7,331 bases of DNA from Bacteroidia bacterium. Lineage in GTDB: Bacteria > Bacteroidota > Bacteroidia > NS11-12g > UBA955. The stretch's first letter is position 1. Every line of letters starts with the position of its first letter. A program made the translations under genes and the position numbers. The notes beneath the pieces were generated by a model. It was not told the origin of the DNA, did not search any database, and saw only the letters and a list, made by a program, of their open reading frames with translations. The DNA lies in assembly GCA_020848595.1 (NCBI GenBank), contig JADLHV010000120.1:1-7331 (forward strand), read 5' to 3'. Shown here in pieces: positions 6,702 through 7,331 of this stretch.

Positions 6702-7178
6702 CTAGCAGATATACTTCTCTATAAGCCTATCTATCCTGCCGTCATTTAAATTATCTTTATTGACCATTGCATGCTTAATGCAAATTTTAGCCTCGATATC
6801 ATTAAAATCAAACATTTTTATCAATAGCGTTCTTATGATGTTTACCGGGACTTCATTTAAATTACCTTCTCCCTGGGTAGATATAATGAATACTGTTTTG
6901 TCAGCAAATATATCAATTAATTGTTTCTGGTTTAATTGATTTAACCAGTTGAGAAACAAAGCCGGAGGCATTACGTAATAACTACTCAGTATGAGTATGA
7001 CTGCTTTGTGTCCGAATAAATACAATTCATCTGTTCCGGATAGATATGTCGTAGGAATTGTATTGAATTTCTCAAGCGTGAGGGAAGCCTTTATTTTGCT
7101 TCCGCAAATACTCTTGACATAATCAAATACTTTTGACGCCAAGCTGTTTTCTCTAATTGTTCCTTGTATTAATAACAT
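6702..7178 (-). CDS. Putative flavodoxin-fold protein, NADPH-dependent FMN reductase-like
   Basis: This 158-residue protein starts with ATG at 7178 and ends with TAG. Three segments fit the FMN reductase (SsuE/ArsH-type) flavodoxin fold in the right order. Residues 2-12 (LLIQGTIRENS) resemble strand 1 plus the GS-x-R-x-x-S loop that holds the FMN phosphate, with Thr for Ser. Residues 59-79 (AVILILSSYYVMPPALFLNW and on) resemble 'aviivtPeYngs.pg.LKNaiD'. Residues 93-106 (DKTVFIISTQGEGN) resemble 'gKpvalvstsgG'. The part between strand 1 and the second motif is shorter than in typical ~180-residue enzymes, and the usual Pro before the Tyr is replaced by Ser, so catalysis is uncertain. If active it would use NAD(P)H to reduce flavin in the host cytoplasm. 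It lies just before the tail genes, separated from them by an AT-rich gap. Alternatives are an unrelated Rossmann-like virion protein or a degenerate scaffold use of the fold. There is no Shine-Dalgarno site. Confidence 0.6.
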   Translation of the reverse strand: MLLIQGTIRENSLASKVFDYVKSICGSKIKASLTLEKFNTIPTTYLSGTDELYLFGHKAVILILSSYYVMPPALFLNWLNQLNQKQLIDIFADKTVFIISTQGEGNLNEVPVNIIRTLLIKMFDFNDIEAKICIKHAMVNKDNLNDGRIDRLIEKYIC

Positions 7179-7193
7179 AATAAAATATTTAAG

Positions 7194-7223
7194 TTTCCCC
7201 CTACCAAAGCTGATAGAGGGAAA
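7194..7223 (-). terminator. Strong hairpin, possible terminator or 5' leader structure
   Basis: Read on the minus strand, a 12-base arm (TTTCCCTCTATC) pairs throughout with GGTAGGGGGAAA, using two G-T wobbles, around the loop AGCTTT. It begins 23 bases after the stop of the upstream partial gene and ends 15 bases before the ATG of the flavodoxin-like gene. The sequence after it (CTTAAATATTTTATTATT) is U-rich but not a clean U run. It could end transcription of the upstream gene, act as a processing or stability element, or influence initiation at the next gene. Confidence 0.55.
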
Positions 7224-7246
7224 ACCAAATAATCACAAACTAACCT

Positions 7247-7331
7247 TTATAATATAATTCGAACCTGTTGTTGCAAACCATTACGCTTTAATTTAATCAT
7301 TTTAATAGTATTTCCAATTTCTTTCATTTCC
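7247..7331 (-). CDS. C-terminal end of an unidentified upstream gene (partial)
   Basis: On the minus strand one frame is open from the window edge to TAA at 7249-7247; the other two frames stop soon after the edge. The visible tail is about 27-28 residues, containing MKEIGNTIKMIKLKRNG and QQQVRIIL, so it is basic and hydrophobic at the end. An ATG at 7327 is available, but the frame continues to the edge, so it is more likely the end of a longer gene. The hairpin 23 bases further on fits the end of a transcription unit. No family can be recognised from so short a piece. Confidence 0.45.
   Translation of the reverse strand, partial: EMKEIGNTIKMIKLKRNGLQQQVRIIL

Noticed and set aside
1..7331. 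tRNA genes, CRISPR arrays, insertion sequences or attachment sites
   Set aside because: No cloverleaf-like sequence, regularly spaced direct repeats, transposase or long terminal repeats were seen; almost the whole window is coding.

Overview
This AT-rich window looks like part of the virion (tail) module of a tailed double-stranded DNA phage infecting Bacteroidota, most likely a crAss-like phage (Crassvirales) or a close relative. The reasons are the gene order, the protein family patterns recognised by eye (a connector/ring protein directly followed by a very large P22 gp10-like 'muzzle'/tail stabilisation protein), dense co-directional packing, and the lack of Shine-Dalgarno sequences before the starts, as is usual in Bacteroidota and their phages. 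No database search was possible, so family assignments rest on remembered motif patterns.

All genes lie on the minus strand, so transcription runs from high to low coordinates. In that order they are: the last ~28 codons of an unidentified gene (7330-7247); a strong hairpin in the gap (7223-7194); a 158-residue flavodoxin-fold protein resembling NADPH-dependent FMN reductases (7178-6702); an ~85-base AT-rich gap; a 165-residue conserved crAss-like structural-module protein (6615-6118); a ring/connector protein broken by one in-frame TGA into an N-terminal part (6121-5822) and a C-terminal part (5821-5111); the N-terminal part of the muzzle protein (5114-3438); and the C-terminal part of the muzzle protein (3438 to beyond position 1, at least 1146 residues, end not in the window). 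From 6621 downward the genes overlap by 1-4 bases or abut, so they are probably translated as one coupled operon. No stretch longer than 300 bases lacks a gene.

The genes from 6615 to 1 should together build the tail: adaptor/ring proteins under the portal and the muzzle that closes the tail tube. Four things stand out. (1) The ring protein is interrupted by a single UGA, although nearly 40 tryptophans elsewhere in the window are all TGG, so this is not a genome-wide code change. (2) The muzzle, usually one polypeptide in the family as I remember it, is split into two genes joined by a TAATG stop/start overlap. (3) The second muzzle gene opens with six cysteine-glycine pentapeptides (C-x4 periodicity). 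(4) The same protein carries two strongly hydrophobic helices. A redox-type flavodoxin-fold gene beside cysteine-rich tail proteins is also notable, though any functional link is speculation.
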